Assembly: GCF_003572205.1 (NCBI RefSeq)
Contig: NZ_QXNY01000002.1
Location: 372,001-436,000, forward strand
DNA from: Algihabitans albus
GTDB lineage: Bacteria; Pseudomonadota; Alphaproteobacteria; Kiloniellales; DSM-21159
Reading direction: 5' to 3'
DNA: 64,000 nt
Shown here: one piece after another, positions 38,844 to 48,997 of the stretch
Layout of the letters: every line of letters begins with the position of its first letter
Numbering within the stretch: the first letter of the stretch is position 1
Program-made: the position numbers and the translations under genes
The notes under the pieces: generated by a model
Database searches by the model: none
What the model was told of the DNA's origin: nothing
Seen by the model: the letters and a program-made list of their open reading frames with translations, nothing else

Positions 38844-39569
38844 TCAGGCGTCGTCTTCGACGATCGTGAACAGCCCGTCGCCGCAGACGACCTTGGCGAA
38901 AGCGCCGGGCTGGGCGATGGAGAATACTAGTATCGGAATGTGGTTTTCCCGCGCTAGAGAAATGGCGGAATGGTCCATGACGCCGAGGTCGCGCGACAGG
39001 ACCTCGTGATAGCTCAGGCGTTCGTAGCGCTTCGCATCGGGGTACTTCATCGGATCGGCGTCATAGACTCCGTCCACCTTGGTGCCCTTCAGCAAGGCGT
39101 CGCAGCGGATCTCGCAGGCGCGCAGGGCGGCGGCGGTATCGGTCGTGAAGAAGGGGTTGCCCGTGCCGGCCGCCAAGATGACCACCCGCCCCTTTTCCAT
39201 GTGCCGAATGGCGCGGCGGCGGATGTAGGGTTCGCAGACCGCCGCCATCGGGATCGCCGACTGTACACGGGTCGGCACCTGGCGTTTCTCCAGAGCGTTC
39301 TGAACCGCCAGGGAATTCATCACAGTGGCGAGCATGCCCATGTGATCGGCCGCCCCGCGATCCATGCCCCGGGCCGCCCCGGATACACCGCGAAAGATAT
39401 TGCCGCCGCCGATCACCAGGCAGAGTTCAATGCCCATCCCATGAACGGCTTCGATCTCCTCGGCCAGACGGTCGACCGTTTCGGGCTCCAGCCCGTAGTC
39501 GCGTTGCCCCATCAGAGCCTCGCCGGAGACCTTGAGAAGAACCCGCTTGTAGGTCGGCTGACCGTTCAT
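38844..39569 (-). CDS. pyrH: Uridylate kinase
   Basis: This 241-residue hexameric kinase phosphorylates UMP to UDP. It belongs to the amino-acid kinase fold. [13 protein letters not shown] near the N-terminus, [11 protein letters not shown] and [15 protein letters not shown] are diagnostic. It lies between tsf and frr, the conserved bacterial order. Confidence 0.96.
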   Translation of the reverse strand: MNGQPTYKRVLLKVSGEALMGQRDYGLEPETVDRLAEEIEAVHGMGIELCLVIGGGNIFRGVSGAARGMDRGAADHMGMLATVMNSLAVQNALEKRQVPTRVQSAIPMAAVCEPYIRRRAIRHMEKGRVVILAAGTGNPFFTTDTAAALRACEIRCDALLKGTKVDGVYDADPMKYPDAKRYERLSYHEVLSRDLGVMDHSAISLARENHIPILVFSIAQPGAFAKVVCGDGLFTIVEDDA

Positions 39570-39660
39570 TCCGTTGTTGCCCGATTCGCTGTTGGTTCTA
39601 GCCTAGCAGCAAAGGTGACGAGTCCCGCGCGCCACGCCTCCCAGGACGTAAAGATCCGGA

Positions 39661-40587
39661 TTAGGCTCCCCGCGCCGCGGCCACTTCGGCGGCGAAGTCC
39701 GATTCTTCCTTCTCGATTCCCTCGCCGAGCTGAAACCGGGCGAATCCGGCGAGCGTGACCGGAGCGCCGAGATCCTTGGCTGCCTGCTCGACCACCTTCT
39801 TGACCTTGTTTTCCTGGTCGATGACGTAGACCTGCTCGAGCAGCACCACTTCTTCGTAGTACTTGCGCAGCCGGCCCTCCACCATCTTGGCGATGATGTC
39901 TTCGGGCTTGCCGGAGGCGCGGGCCTGGTCGCTCAGAATCTCGCGCTCGCGGTCGAGGGCCGTCTGATCGACGTCGCCGACGTCCAGCGCCTGGGGGCTG
40001 GCGGCCGCCACGTGCATGGCCAACTGGCGGCCGAGTTCCGTCAGCTTGTCTTTGTCGGCCGTCGACTCTAGGGCGATCAAAACCGCGATCTTGCCGAGCC
40101 CGTCGGCCACACCCGCATGGATGTAGGAGCAAACGACGCCGTCGCCGACCTGAAGCTGCGCGGTGCGGCGCAGATTCATGTTCTCGCCGATCGTCGCGAT
40201 CAGGTTGGTCAGTTCTTCCGAAACGCTGCGGCCAGTGCCGGGGTAGTCGAGCCCTTGCAGCACTTGCAGGTCCCCCTTGGCCTGCAGCGCCAGCTCGGCG
40301 ACCTTGGCGGCGAAGGCTTGGAACTGCTCGTTCCGAGCCACGAAGTCGGTCTCGGCGTTGACTTCGGCGACGGCGCCGGCGGTTCCGGAAACAGCGACCG
40401 ACACCAAGCCTTCCGCCGCGGTGCGGCCGGCTTTCTTCGCGGCCGCCGATAGGCCCTTTTTACGCAACCAGTCGACGCCGGCTTCCAAGTCGCCGTTCGA
40501 TTCGGTCAGCGCCTTCTTGCAGTCCATCATGCCGGCGCCGGTCTTGTCGCGCAGCTCCTTCACCAGGGCGGCAGTGATCTCGGCCAT
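39661..40587 (-). CDS. tsf: Translation elongation factor Ts
   Basis: This 308-residue factor exchanges GDP for GTP on EF-Tu. The N-terminal UBA-like domain carries the signature [16 protein letters not shown]. The core contains [14 protein letters not shown] and the C-terminal part contains [15 protein letters not shown]. It is downstream of rpsB, separated by 143 nt containing a strong hairpin. Confidence 0.97.
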   Translation of the reverse strand: MAEITAALVKELRDKTGAGMMDCKKALTESNGDLEAGVDWLRKKGLSAAAKKAGRTAAEGLVSVAVSGTAGAVAEVNAETDFVARNEQFQAFAAKVAELALQAKGDLQVLQGLDYPGTGRSVSEELTNLIATIGENMNLRRTAQLQVGDGVVCSYIHAGVADGLGKIAVLIALESTADKDKLTELGRQLAMHVAAASPQALDVGDVDQTALDREREILSDQARASGKPEDIIAKMVEGRLRKYYEEVVLLEQVYVIDQENKVKKVVEQAAKDLGAPVTLAGFARFQLGEGIEKEESDFAAEVAAARGA

Positions 40588-40673
40588 CTTTTTTCTACCC
40601 TCTTGCGTCTCAGCGCTACGGCCAGGCGGCCGGCAGGCCTCAATAGAAATTCGTCATGACCCGGCGTCAACGT

Positions 40674-40706
40674 GAGAACGGCGGCCGTTCGGAGCCGCCG
40701 CTTCTC
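40674..40706 (-). terminator. rpsB-tsf intercistronic hairpin (possible attenuator)
   Basis: GAGAA-GCGGCGGC and GCCGCC-GTTCTC pair around a short loop 25 nt after the rpsB stop. There is no U run after it in the direction of transcription, so full termination is unlikely. It may make tsf expression differ from rpsB, as is known for this gene pair in other bacteria. Confidence 0.5.
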
Positions 40707-40730
40707 GTTCCCCAGGCGCCCGTCCCGGCC

Positions 40731-41624
40731 TCAGGCTTCGGCGGGCTTCGTCTCTTCGGCGGCCGGCGTTTCGCTTGCCGGTCCCTTAACCTCGGCAGCG
40801 CTCGCTGCGCTGCTGCTTTCATTCGGCACGTCCGCCTGCGGCGTTTCGGCGGGGGTCTCAGCGGGAGGTTCGGCAACAACGGCCGGCTCATGCGGAACGT
40901 CCGCCGAGGCGCCGATATCGCCGCCCGACGCCATGACTTCCTGCTGCAGGCCGTCGAGGATCGCCTCGACCGCAAGATCGCAGTAGGTCTGGATGGCGCG
41001 GATCGCGTCGTCGTTGCCCGGAATCGGATGGGCGACCCCGCTCGGATCGGAGTTGGAGTCGAGCACCGCGATCACCGGGATGTTGAGCACGTTGGCCTCG
41101 TTGATCGCCAAGTGCTCCTTGTTGGTGTCGATTACGAAGATCGCATCCGGCAGACCGCCCATGTCCCGGATCCCGCCCAGCGCGCGCTCGAGCTTGTCGC
41201 GGTCGCGCGTCATGATCAGCAGCTCCTTTTTCGTCAGGCCGCTGTCTTCGTCGGCCAGACGCGTGTCGAGCTCCTTCAGGCGCCTGATCGAGTGGGAGAT
41301 CGTCTTCCAGTTGGTCAGCATGCCGCCCAACCAACGGTGATTGACGTAGTACTGACCGCTGCGCTGAGCCGCGGCGGCCACTACTTCACTGGCCTGGCGC
41401 TTGGTGCCGACGAACAGGACGCGTCCGCCGCCGGCCGCCACCTGACGCAGAAAGACCAGGGCCTGGTGAAACAGGGGAACGGTCTGCTGCAGATCGAGGA
41501 TGTGCACGTTGTTGCGCACCCCGAAGATGTAGGGCGACATCTTCGGGTTCCAGCGGCGCGTCGTGTGTCCGAAGTGAACGCCGGCTTCAAGCAGCTGGCG
41601 CATAGAGAGATCGGGAAGAGCCAT
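40731..41624 (-). CDS. rpsB: 30S ribosomal protein S2
   Basis: This protein binds the 30S subunit and joins S1 to it. The body (about residues 1-228) has the S2 signatures [19 protein letters not shown] and [16 protein letters not shown]. It is followed by a tail of about 70 residues rich in Ala, Pro and Glu (for example [17 protein letters not shown]), which is longer than in E. coli S2. The ATG at 41624 gives 297 residues and matches the family N-terminus ([15 protein letters not shown]). Readings further upstream run into the promoter region and are rejected. Confidence 0.96.
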   Translation of the reverse strand: MALPDLSMRQLLEAGVHFGHTTRRWNPKMSPYIFGVRNNVHILDLQQTVPLFHQALVFLRQVAAGGGRVLFVGTKRQASEVVAAAAQRSGQYYVNHRWLGGMLTNWKTISHSIRRLKELDTRLADEDSGLTKKELLIMTRDRDKLERALGGIRDMGGLPDAIFVIDTNKEHLAINEANVLNIPVIAVLDSNSDPSGVAHPIPGNDDAIRAIQTYCDLAVEAILDGLQQEVMASGGDIGASADVPHEPAVVAEPPAETPAETPQADVPNESSSAASAAEVKGPASETPAAEETKPAEA

Positions 41625-41795
41625 GGCTCGACTGTGTCCTTCTTTTGTCCGGTTCGTACCTCCGCGAGCCGCCGATCCGATCCCGGTCATCTGGCAAAAG
41701 CCACCGGAACTCGGACACCGGAGAGGTCGTACGGAAGTGCAAGGGACCGCCGAACGACCGATGAAGCCCGCGTGTGGGGTTTGGATATGGCGCGG

Positions 41796-41824
41796 GTGAT
41801 ACCCGCCAATGCCGCAAATTGCAA
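41796..41824 (-). promoter_or_regulatory. Predicted sigma-70 promoter of rpsB-tsf
   Basis: On the minus strand, TTGCAA and TATCAC are separated by 17 bp. Transcription would start about 180 nt before the rpsB ATG, leaving a long leader in which an S2-dependent control element could lie. The leader itself shows no coding region. Confidence 0.45.
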
Positions 41825-41885
41825 GCGCGCGTACCGCTTTCAAGAGGGGTAGGGCATCGCTTCGCCCGTCCTCGGGAACAGGATC

Positions 41886-41989
41886 GCCTCGGATGGAATC
41901 GCTCAGGCGAGTCCATCCGAGGCGTGAATCCTACACTTTCAGAAATCTGGAAAGCGATTCACGTCCCACCTGGGAGGATCGCGCTCTAG
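41886..41989. repeat. Hairpin-rich intergenic element D downstream of dnaE
   Basis: A 12-bp perfect stem (GCCTCGGATGGA/TCCATCCGAGGC, 41886-41923) is topped by TCGC/GCGA. It is followed by nested arms CGTGAATC/GATTCACG (41923-41963) enclosing CTTTCAGA/TCTGGAAAG, then GGGAGGATCGCGCTCTAG. The dnaE stop codon TAG (41986-41988) lies in the terminal CTAG. The layout suggests a mobile palindromic repeat; its copy number elsewhere is unknown. It shares the short edge CGCTCTAG with repeat copy A. Confidence 0.6.
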
Positions 41990-44900
41990 AGATCGGTTAC
42001 ATGCAGGCCGGGAATCGCTTTGATCGCCTGGCGGGCCGCTTGCGGCAGATTGTAGGTCTGCGGCAGGTCGATCTCCGCCTCCTCCCCGCGGGTCAAGGAT
42101 AGGACCAGGCAAACCGGGCTCTGGCCCTGCCCCTCGCGCTCCAGAAGCTTCTGGAGCTGCGGCAGCGGTTCCGGGGTATCGGCATAGATCCGCAGGCCTG
42201 CGGCGGTTTTGGCCAGGGACGCTTCAAGGTCCTCGAACCGCTGAGCCAGCAGGCGCAGGTCGCTCTCCTCCGCACCGCCGCCGCCGCCGCGGTCGTCGAG
42301 GGCCGCCTCGACCAGAAGCGGACGCCCGCTGTCCAGCAGCTCCCGGCTCTGAGCCAGGACCTCGGCGAAGACCATCACTTCGAACTGTCCGGAACTGTCC
42401 GACATCTGCACGAAGGCGAAACGGCTCCCCTTCTTCGAAGTCCGCTCCTGCTTGCCGACGACGATACCTGCCAGCCGCTTGCGCGGCTCGCCCTTGAAAG
42501 GTGTCTTTCTGAGATCGGCGTAAGCGATCACCTGCTTGCGAGCCAGCAGCGCCTCGTAGCCATCGAGCGGATGGGCGGAGAGATAGAAGCCGATGGCGTC
42601 GAACTCGCGCTGCAGGCGCTCCATGCCGGACCAGTCGATCACCTTCGGCAGTTTCAGCTCGCCGGCCTGGCTGTCCTCGCCGCCGCCGAACAGGCTGACC
42701 TGATCGCTGATGCGTTCGTCGGCCGCTGTCGCCGCGTGGCGCATGACGGTTTCGGCCGCCTGGAAGACGGCATGGCGATTGGGTTCGAGGCTATCGAAGG
42801 CTCCGGAGGTCGCCAGATTTTCGATGGTCCGCTTGTTGATCTGACGCGGATCGAGCCGCTGCGCGAAATCGGACAGAGAGGTGAAAACGCCCCTCTCCCG
42901 CCGCTCGACCGACAGCTCCGTCATGGCGCCACGGCCGACGTTCTTGAGGGCTGCCAGAGCGTAGCGGATGGCCTTGCCCTCCTCGTCCTCCTCGACGGCG
43001 AAGTCCGGGTCGGACCGGTTCACGTCAGGCGGCAGCAGGCGGATTCTCAGGCGGTCCAGCTCCTGACGGTAGCCGCCGAGCTTGTCCGTGTTGGTCATGT
43101 CGTAGGTCATCGACGCGGCCAGGAACTCGACCGGGTGGTTCGCCTTCATGTAGGCGGTTTGATAAGCGACCAGCGCATAGGCGGCGGCATGGGACTTGTT
43201 GAAGCCGTAGCCGGCGAACTTGGCGACCAGGTCGAAGATCGCCGAAGCCGTTCCCTTGGGCACGCCCTTGGCTCCGGCGCCGGAGACGAAAATCTCGCGC
43301 TGGGCATCCATCTCGGACGCGATCTTCTTACCCATGGCCCGGCGCAGCAGATCGGCGCCGCCGAGGCTGTAGCCGGCCAGCTCCTGGGCGATCTGCATCA
43401 CCTGCTCCTGATAGATCATGATCCCGTAGGTCTCGACCAGGATCGGCTCCAGGGTTGGATAGAGATAGTCGGGCGTCTCGTCCCCGGCCTTGCGTTTGAT
43501 GTAGCTGGGAATGTTCTCCATCGGGCCCGGCCGATAGAGCGACACCATGGCGACCACATCCTCGAAGCGGTCCGGCTTGAGCTTCCGCAGCGCATCGCGC
43601 ATGCCCGAGCTTTCAAGCTGGAACACGCCCACCGTGTCGCCGCGCGCCATCACCCGGTAGGCCTCCGCATCGTCGAGCGGCACGGTCTCCAGATTGAAGT
43701 CCGCTTCGCGTTCGCGCACCAAGGCAACCGCGCGGGTCAAAACAGTCAGAGTCTTCAGCCCCAGGAAGTCGAACTTCACCAGGCCGGCCTGCTCGACGTA
43801 CTTCATGTTGAACTGAGTGACCGGCATGTCCGAGCGCGGGTCGCGGTAAAGCGGCACCAGTTCGTCGAGGGGCCGATCGCCGATCACCACGCCGGCGGCG
43901 TGTGTCGAGGCGTGACGGTAGAGGCCCTCCAGTTTGAGCGCGATGTCGATCAGACGGCCGACGGTCTGGTCGTTGTCGCGTTGGAACTGCAACTCCGGTT
44001 CGCCCGCGATTGCCTGTCCCAGCGTCACCGGGTTGGCTGGATTGTTGGGCACCAGCTTGCAGATGCGGTCGACCTGGCCGTAGGGCATCTGCAAGACGCG
44101 CCCGACGTCTCTCAGGACCGCGCGTGCCTGAAGCTTTCCGAAAGTGATGATCTGGGCGACCCGGTCCCGACCGTATTTCTCCTGCACATACTGGATGACC
44201 TCGTCCCGGCGGTCCTGACAGAAGTCGATGTCGAAGTCCGGCATCGACACGCGCTCGGGATTGAGAAAGCGCTCGAACAGCAGGTTCCAGCGGATCGGGT
44301 CGAGGTCGGTGATCTTCAGCGACCAGGCGACCAGCGAACCGGCGCCGGAACCGCGGCCCGGACCGACCGGGATCTCCCGGTTCTTGGCCCACTGGATGAA
44401 GTCGGCCACGATCAGGAAGTATCCGGGGAACCCCATCTGGGTGATGGTGCCCAGTTCGTGTGCCAGCCGTTCCTTGTACTGAATCTCGGCCCGTCTCTTC
44501 TCGTCCTCGCTCTCGAAGAGGGGGAGAACCCGCGTCTCCAGGTACTCCGCCAAGCCGCTCTCGGCTTGAGCGCGCAACTCGTCGCTTTCGGAGCGCCCGG
44601 CGGCGGTCTCGTAAGCCGGCAGGATTGGAGCAATCGTTTTCGGATAGAAGCTGCAGCGCTGCGCGATCACGACCGTGTTCTGCAGGGCTTCCGGCAGATC
44701 GGCGAAGAGCGCAGCCATCTCCTCGGCAGACTTGAAGCGATGCTCGGGCGTCACCCTGCGCCGCTGCTCATGGTTCACGGTCACGCCCTCGGCGATGCAG
44801 AGCAGCGCGTCGTGGGCCTCGTAAAGATCGGCCGTCGCGAAGAAGGGTTCGTTGGTTGCGACGAGCGGCAGATCGTGCGCGTAGGCCAGCGCAATCAACC

Positions 44901-45480
44901 GCTCTTCGATCGCGGTCTCGACGGTCAGCCCGTGACGCTGAAGTTCAACGTAAAGATTGCCGGGAAAACATTTGGAAAGGCGCGATAAGACTTCTTCCGC
45001 CAACTTGTCCTGCTGTTCCTCCAGCAGCCGTCCGACGGTTCCTTTCGGACCGCCGGTCAGCGCGATGAGACCCGTACCGCGCAGCTCCAGGTCATCGAGA
45101 AGAACGTGAGGTTCGCCGCCCGCTTCCGTCTCGAGGTAGGCCTTGCTGACCAGCTTGAGGAGGTTTCGGTAGCCCTCCTCCGTGGCGGCGAGCAGAACGA
45201 TCTGATCGGGTGCCGGGGCGGTTGCGCTCATGCCGTTGGAGTTGGCCTGCGCATCGACCCGCGCCACGCCCAGTTGGCACCCGATGATCGGCTGCACCCC
45301 GGCATTCACGGCTTCGAGCGAGAACTCCATGGCGCCGAACAGGTTGTCGCTGTCGGTCAGACCGACCGCCGGCATGCCCTGCTCTACGCAGAGCTTGACC
45401 AATTCCTTGACCTTGATCGCCCCTTCGGAGAGCGAATAGGCGGAATGGGTCCGGAGATGGATGAAATTCACGTCGGGCAT
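41986..45480 (-). CDS. dnaE: DNA polymerase III alpha subunit
   Basis: This 1164-residue protein is the replicative polymerase. The N-terminal PHP domain starts FIHLRTHSAYSLSEGAIK. The C-family catalytic core contains GPGRGSGAGSLVAW and the aspartates of MPDFDIDFCQDRRDEV. A helix-hairpin-helix and an OB domain follow (RKRLAGIVVGKQERTSKKG). Length and domains match DnaE1 rather than the error-prone DnaE2. The stop codon lies in the edge of element D. Confidence 0.97.
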   Translation of the reverse strand: MPDVNFIHLRTHSAYSLSEGAIKVKELVKLCVEQGMPAVGLTDSDNLFGAMEFSLEAVNAGVQPIIGCQLGVARVDAQANSNGMSATAPAPDQIVLLAATEEGYRNLLKLVSKAYLETEAGGEPHVLLDDLELRGTGLIALTGGPKGTVGRLLEEQQDKLAEEVLSRLSKCFPGNLYVELQRHGLTVETAIEERLIALAYAHDLPLVATNEPFFATADLYEAHDALLCIAEGVTVNHEQRRRVTPEHRFKSAEEMAALFADLPEALQNTVVIAQRCSFYPKTIAPILPAYETAAGRSESDELRAQAESGLAEYLETRVLPLFESEDEKRRAEIQYKERLAHELGTITQMGFPGYFLIVADFIQWAKNREIPVGPGRGSGAGSLVAWSLKITDLDPIRWNLLFERFLNPERVSMPDFDIDFCQDRRDEVIQYVQEKYGRDRVAQIITFGKLQARAVLRDVGRVLQMPYGQVDRICKLVPNNPANPVTLGQAIAGEPELQFQRDNDQTVGRLIDIALKLEGLYRHASTHAAGVVIGDRPLDELVPLYRDPRSDMPVTQFNMKYVEQAGLVKFDFLGLKTLTVLTRAVALVREREADFNLETVPLDDAEAYRVMARGDTVGVFQLESSGMRDALRKLKPDRFEDVVAMVSLYRPGPMENIPSYIKRKAGDETPDYLYPTLEPILVETYGIMIYQEQVMQIAQELAGYSLGGADLLRRAMGKKIASEMDAQREIFVSGAGAKGVPKGTASAIFDLVAKFAGYGFNKSHAAAYALVAYQTAYMKANHPVEFLAASMTYDMTNTDKLGGYRQELDRLRIRLLPPDVNRSDPDFAVEEDEEGKAIRYALAALKNVGRGAMTELSVERRERGVFTSLSDFAQRLDPRQINKRTIENLATSGAFDSLEPNRHAVFQAAETVMRHAATAADERISDQVSLFGGGEDSQAGELKLPKVIDWSGMERLQREFDAIGFYLSAHPLDGYEALLARKQVIAYADLRKTPFKGEPRKRLAGIVVGKQERTSKKGSRFAFVQMSDSSGQFEVMVFAEVLAQSRELLDSGRPLLVEAALDDRGGGGGAEESDLRLLAQRFEDLEASLAKTAAGLRIYADTPEPLPQLQKLLEREGQGQSPVCLVLSLTRGEEAEIDLPQTYNLPQAARQAIKAIPGLHVTDL

Positions 45481-45541
45481 GGCCCCATGGTGCCGCGATT
45501 CGTGGTCTCAGCGGAACCGGCGGGCCTTCGTAATCTGTGGA

Positions 45542-46234
45542 TTACTCAGCCGGCAGCCCTCCGACCAGATGCCCTTCCTCCAGGCGAACGATGCGGTCCA
45601 TGCGGGCGGCCAGCTCGTAGTTGTGGGTCGCCAGCAGGGCCGCCAGACCGGCGCCGCGCACCAGCTTGACCAGTAGGGCGAAGACGGTGTCCGCCGTATG
45701 GGGATCCAGGTTGCCGGTCGGCTCGTCCGCCAGCAGCAGCTTGGGCGCGTTGACCAGGGCGCGTGCGATGGCGACACGTTGCTGTTCGCCACCCGAGAGG
45801 CTGGCGGGGCGATGCGTCGTCCGTTCGGTCAGTCCGACCATCTCCAGCAGCTCGAGCGCGCGAGTGGTCGCCTCACGCCGGGACAGCCCGGCGATCATCT
45901 GCGGCACCACCAGGTTCTCCAGGGCGGAGAACTCCGGCAGGAGATGATGGTACTGGTAGACGAAGCCGATCTGCTCACGTCGCAGCCGCGTCCGTTCGCG
46001 GTCGCCCAGGCGCTGAGCCTCCGTTCCGGCGATTCTGATGACGCCCTGGTCCGGGCGCTCCAGCAAGCCGCAGATGTGCAACAAGGTCGATTTACCGGAT
46101 CCCGAGGGCCCGAGCAGCGCCACCATCTCGCCCGGCTGCAGATCGAGATCCAGCCCGCGCAGCACCGGCAGTTCCCGTCCCGCCTGGCGGAACGTCTTGC
46201 CGATGCCGTCGAGCTGCAGGGCCGCGCTACTCAT
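45542..46234 (-). CDS. lolD: Lipoprotein-releasing ABC transporter ATP-binding protein LolD
   Basis: This 230-residue ATPase powers release of outer-membrane lipoproteins from the inner membrane. Walker A is GPSGSGKST, the signature is [16 protein letters not shown] and Walker B is [12 protein letters not shown]. It overlaps the upstream membrane subunit gene by 8 nt. MacB-type ATPases are similar, but the LolC/E partner next door fixes the assignment. Confidence 0.94.
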   Translation of the reverse strand: MSSAALQLDGIGKTFRQAGRELPVLRGLDLDLQPGEMVALLGPSGSGKSTLLHICGLLERPDQGVIRIAGTEAQRLGDRERTRLRREQIGFVYQYHHLLPEFSALENLVVPQMIAGLSRREATTRALELLEMVGLTERTTHRPASLSGGEQQRVAIARALVNAPKLLLADEPTGNLDPHTADTVFALLVKLVRGAGLAALLATHNYELAARMDRIVRLEEGHLVGGLPAE

Positions 46235-47477
46235 AGCGGAGGGCTTCCACGGGATCGAGGCGGGCCGCCTGCCAGGCCGGCAGCAAGGGCGCGAGGAAGG
46301 AGATCCCCAAGGCCATCGCGATGACCTGCCAGACTTCGTTCCAGTCGACGACGGCGGGCAGCCGGGTCAGAAAATAGACCTGAGGGTTGAAGACCTGGGT
46401 GCCGGACAGCCTTTCGACCCAGCCCTGCAGGGTCTGGATGTTCTCGATGAACAGCAGGCCGAGCCCCAGCCCGGCAAGCGTACCGAACAGTCCGATCGCC
46501 GCGCCCGACATGAAGAAGACCCGAAGGATCAGGCCACGCGGCGCGCCCATGGTGCGCAGGATCGCGATGTCGCGTCCCTTGCCCTTCACCAGCATGTACT
46601 GGCCGGACAGGATGTTGAAGGCAGCCACCAGGATGATCAGCGAGAGGATCAGGAACATGACGTTCCGCTCGACCTGCACCGCATTGAAGAAGCTGGAGTT
46701 GGCGCTTTGCCAGTCCGTGATGCGCAGGGCCTGGGTCACCTGCTCGTTCAGCGCCCCGCGGACTCCGGCGACCTGGTCCGGATTGTCGACCATGATCTCA
46801 ATCGCATTGACCCCTTCCGGATGGCGGAAGAAGACCTGCGCCTGCGTCAGCGGCATGTAGATGAAGGAGTTATCGTACTCGTGCATCCCGACCTCGAAGA
46901 AACCGAGGATCGGATAGGCTTTCATGCGCGGGATCGACCCGACGGCCGTTCGGCTCATCTGCGGGCTGACCAGGGTGATGCGGTCACCCTTGTTCAGACC
47001 CAGCGACCGCGACATGCCGATTCCGATCAGCACGCCCTCGCCTTCGGCGAACTCCTCGAGCGAGGTTTGCCTCAGATCGCCGATCATCTTCGGCCTGTCG
47101 GCCAGGGCCTCGCCCGAGACACCACGAACCAAAGCGCCATTGGCGCGGCCGTCGGACATCACCATGACCTGACCCTGGACCTGCGGCGTGACCGCTTGAA
47201 CGTGGGGGAGTTGGCGCAGTCGCTCCGCGAGGCTCGGATAGTCGGTGATGCTTTGATCGCCGGTCGAATGGAGCGTCAGATGACCGTTCACCCCAAGGAT
47301 GCGATCCAGCAATTCGACCCGAAAGCCGTTCATCACGGCCATGACGATGATCAGGGTCGCGACGCCCAGCGCGATGCCCAGCAGCGAGAAGACGGCGATC
47401 ACCGAGATGAAACCTTCCTGCCGGCGCGAGCGCAGGTAGCGCAGCGCCATCAGGCGTTCGACGGCTCCGAACAGCAT
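46227..47477 (-). CDS. lolC: Lipoprotein-releasing ABC transporter membrane subunit LolC/LolE
   Basis: This 416-residue membrane protein has four helices and a large periplasmic domain. The N-terminal segment [21 protein letters not shown] and the following helix ([20 protein letters not shown]) are typical of LolC/LolE. The C-terminal FtsX-like domain contains [18 protein letters not shown]. Only one membrane subunit is encoded next to lolD, so the transporter is probably a homodimer of this LolF-like subunit with LolD, as in many non-enteric bacteria. Confidence 0.92.
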   Translation of the reverse strand: MLFGAVERLMALRYLRSRRQEGFISVIAVFSLLGIALGVATLIIVMAVMNGFRVELLDRILGVNGHLTLHSTGDQSITDYPSLAERLRQLPHVQAVTPQVQGQVMVMSDGRANGALVRGVSGEALADRPKMIGDLRQTSLEEFAEGEGVLIGIGMSRSLGLNKGDRITLVSPQMSRTAVGSIPRMKAYPILGFFEVGMHEYDNSFIYMPLTQAQVFFRHPEGVNAIEIMVDNPDQVAGVRGALNEQVTQALRITDWQSANSSFFNAVQVERNVMFLILSLIILVAAFNILSGQYMLVKGKGRDIAILRTMGAPRGLILRVFFMSGAAIGLFGTLAGLGLGLLFIENIQTLQGWVERLSGTQVFNPQVYFLTRLPAVVDWNEVWQVIAMALGISFLAPLLPAWQAARLDPVEALRYE

Positions 47478-47495
47478 GCCGCCCTTTACTCCCTC

Positions 47496-48824
47496 CTAAG
47501 CCCCGGTGAGGCGCGACAGCGCCGAGTCCAAGGACACCTCCTCGCGCTCGCCGGTCGCACGGCGCTTCAGCTCGACAATGCCGCGTTCTAACCCGCGAGG
47601 ACCGACGATCACCTGCCAGGGCAGGCCGATCAGATCCATCTCGGCGAACTTGGCGCCGGCCCGCTCGTCCCTGTCTTCGTAGAGCGGATCGAGCCCTGCC
47701 GACTGGAACTTGGCATAGGCCTCGTCGCAGGCTGAGGTACAGGCGGCGTCCGACGCCTTCAGATTGATGAGCGCGACGTCGAAGGGGGCCACCGCGTCCG
47801 GCCAGACGATGCCGGCCTCGTCGTGACTGGCCTCGATGACCGCACCGGCGAGCCGCGAGACCCCGACCCCGTAGGAGCCCATATGGACGTCCGTTTCGCC
47901 GCCCTCCGGCAGCGCCACCTTGGCGCCCAGCGGTCCCGAGTACTTGGTTCCGAAGTAGAAGATATGCCCGACTTCGATCCCGCGTCCCTCATAGCGCCGA
48001 TCCTCCGGCACCTGCGCGGTGAAGGCCTCGGGCTCGTGCTTCTCATCGGTCCGGGCATAGAGACTGGTGAAACGCTCGACCACGCCGGCGACCGCCGCGT
48101 CATCGCCGTAGTCCACGTCGCTGGCCAGAACGTCGGCCTCCAGGAACTCGCGGTCGCAGAAGACGTCGCTCTCGCCGGTCTCCGCCAGGATAATGAACTC
48201 GTGGCTTAGATTGCCGCCGATCGGACCGCTGTCGGCCTCCATCGGGATCGCCTTCAGGCCCATGCGCGCGAAGGTCCGCAGGTAGGCCACGAAGAACTTG
48301 TAATAGGACCGGCGGGCACTTTCGTAGTCGATGTCGAAGGAGTAGGCGTCCTTCATCAGGAACTCGCGCCCGCGCATCACGCCGAAGCGAGGCCGCACCT
48401 CGTCGCGGAATTTCCATTGGATGTGATAGAGCAGCTGCGGCAGGTCGCGATAGCTCTTCACCGAGTTGGCGAAGATGTCGGTGATCAGCTCTTCGTTGGT
48501 GGGGCCATAGAGCATGTCGCGCTCGTGCCTGTCCTTGATGCGGAGCATCTCCGGCCCGTAAGCCTCGTAGCGGCCCGACTGGCGCCAGAGGTCGGCCGAC
48601 TGGATCGTCGGCATCAGCACTTCCTGAGCGCCGGCCCGGTTCTCCTCCTCCCGCACGATCTGCTCGATCTTCTTCAGCACCCGGAAACCGAGCGGCAGCC
48701 AGGAGTAGATGCCAGCCGAGGCCTGGCGCACCATACCGGCCCGCAGCATCAGACGGTGAGAGACGATCTCGGCTTCCTTGGGGGTCTCGCGCAGGGTCGG
48801 CAGAAAGAAACGGGAGCGGCGCAT
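47496..48824 (-). CDS. proS: Proline-tRNA ligase (short alphaproteobacterial type)
   Basis: This 442-residue class II synthetase charges tRNA-Pro. Motif 2 is visible as [28 protein letters not shown]. The C-terminal anticodon-binding domain contains [27 protein letters not shown]. It lacks the large INS editing insertion found between motifs 2 and 3 in E. coli ProS (about 570 residues), the usual state in alphaproteobacteria. Editing of Ala-tRNA-Pro would then need a separate protein, not found in this window. Confidence 0.95.
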   Translation of the reverse strand: MRRSRFFLPTLRETPKEAEIVSHRLMLRAGMVRQASAGIYSWLPLGFRVLKKIEQIVREEENRAGAQEVLMPTIQSADLWRQSGRYEAYGPEMLRIKDRHERDMLYGPTNEELITDIFANSVKSYRDLPQLLYHIQWKFRDEVRPRFGVMRGREFLMKDAYSFDIDYESARRSYYKFFVAYLRTFARMGLKAIPMEADSGPIGGNLSHEFIILAETGESDVFCDREFLEADVLASDVDYGDDAAVAGVVERFTSLYARTDEKHEPEAFTAQVPEDRRYEGRGIEVGHIFYFGTKYSGPLGAKVALPEGGETDVHMGSYGVGVSRLAGAVIEASHDEAGIVWPDAVAPFDVALINLKASDAACTSACDEAYAKFQSAGLDPLYEDRDERAGAKFAEMDLIGLPWQVIVGPRGLERGIVELKRRATGEREEVSLDSALSRLTGA

Positions 48825-48858
48825 TCCAGAGCTCTTTTAGGTGATGGGGCGCCGGACA

Positions 48859-48881
48859 GTCCCGGCAAAAGGCGCCGGGAC
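48859..48881 (-). terminator. Hairpin upstream of proS
   Basis: GTCCCGGC and GCCGGGAC form a perfect 8-bp stem with a 7-nt loop 35-57 nt before the proS ATG. It may end transcription from the secreted-protein gene upstream or act in the proS leader. No U run follows it. Confidence 0.4.
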
Positions 48882-48997
48882 CCTACGCAATGGCCTTGGA
48901 CTTGTCCATTACGTCACCCTCGCCCGGCGCCGCGGCGAAAAATGGGCGCGATTGAGGCGTCACCGCGAGCTTTATTGGAGGTCGTTACTGGGCTGTG

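Noticed and set aside
42571-44988. Open frame of about 805 codons antisense to dnaE
   Set aside because: dnaE is intact and conserved on the other strand; the antisense product resembles no family. It is a GC-driven shadow.
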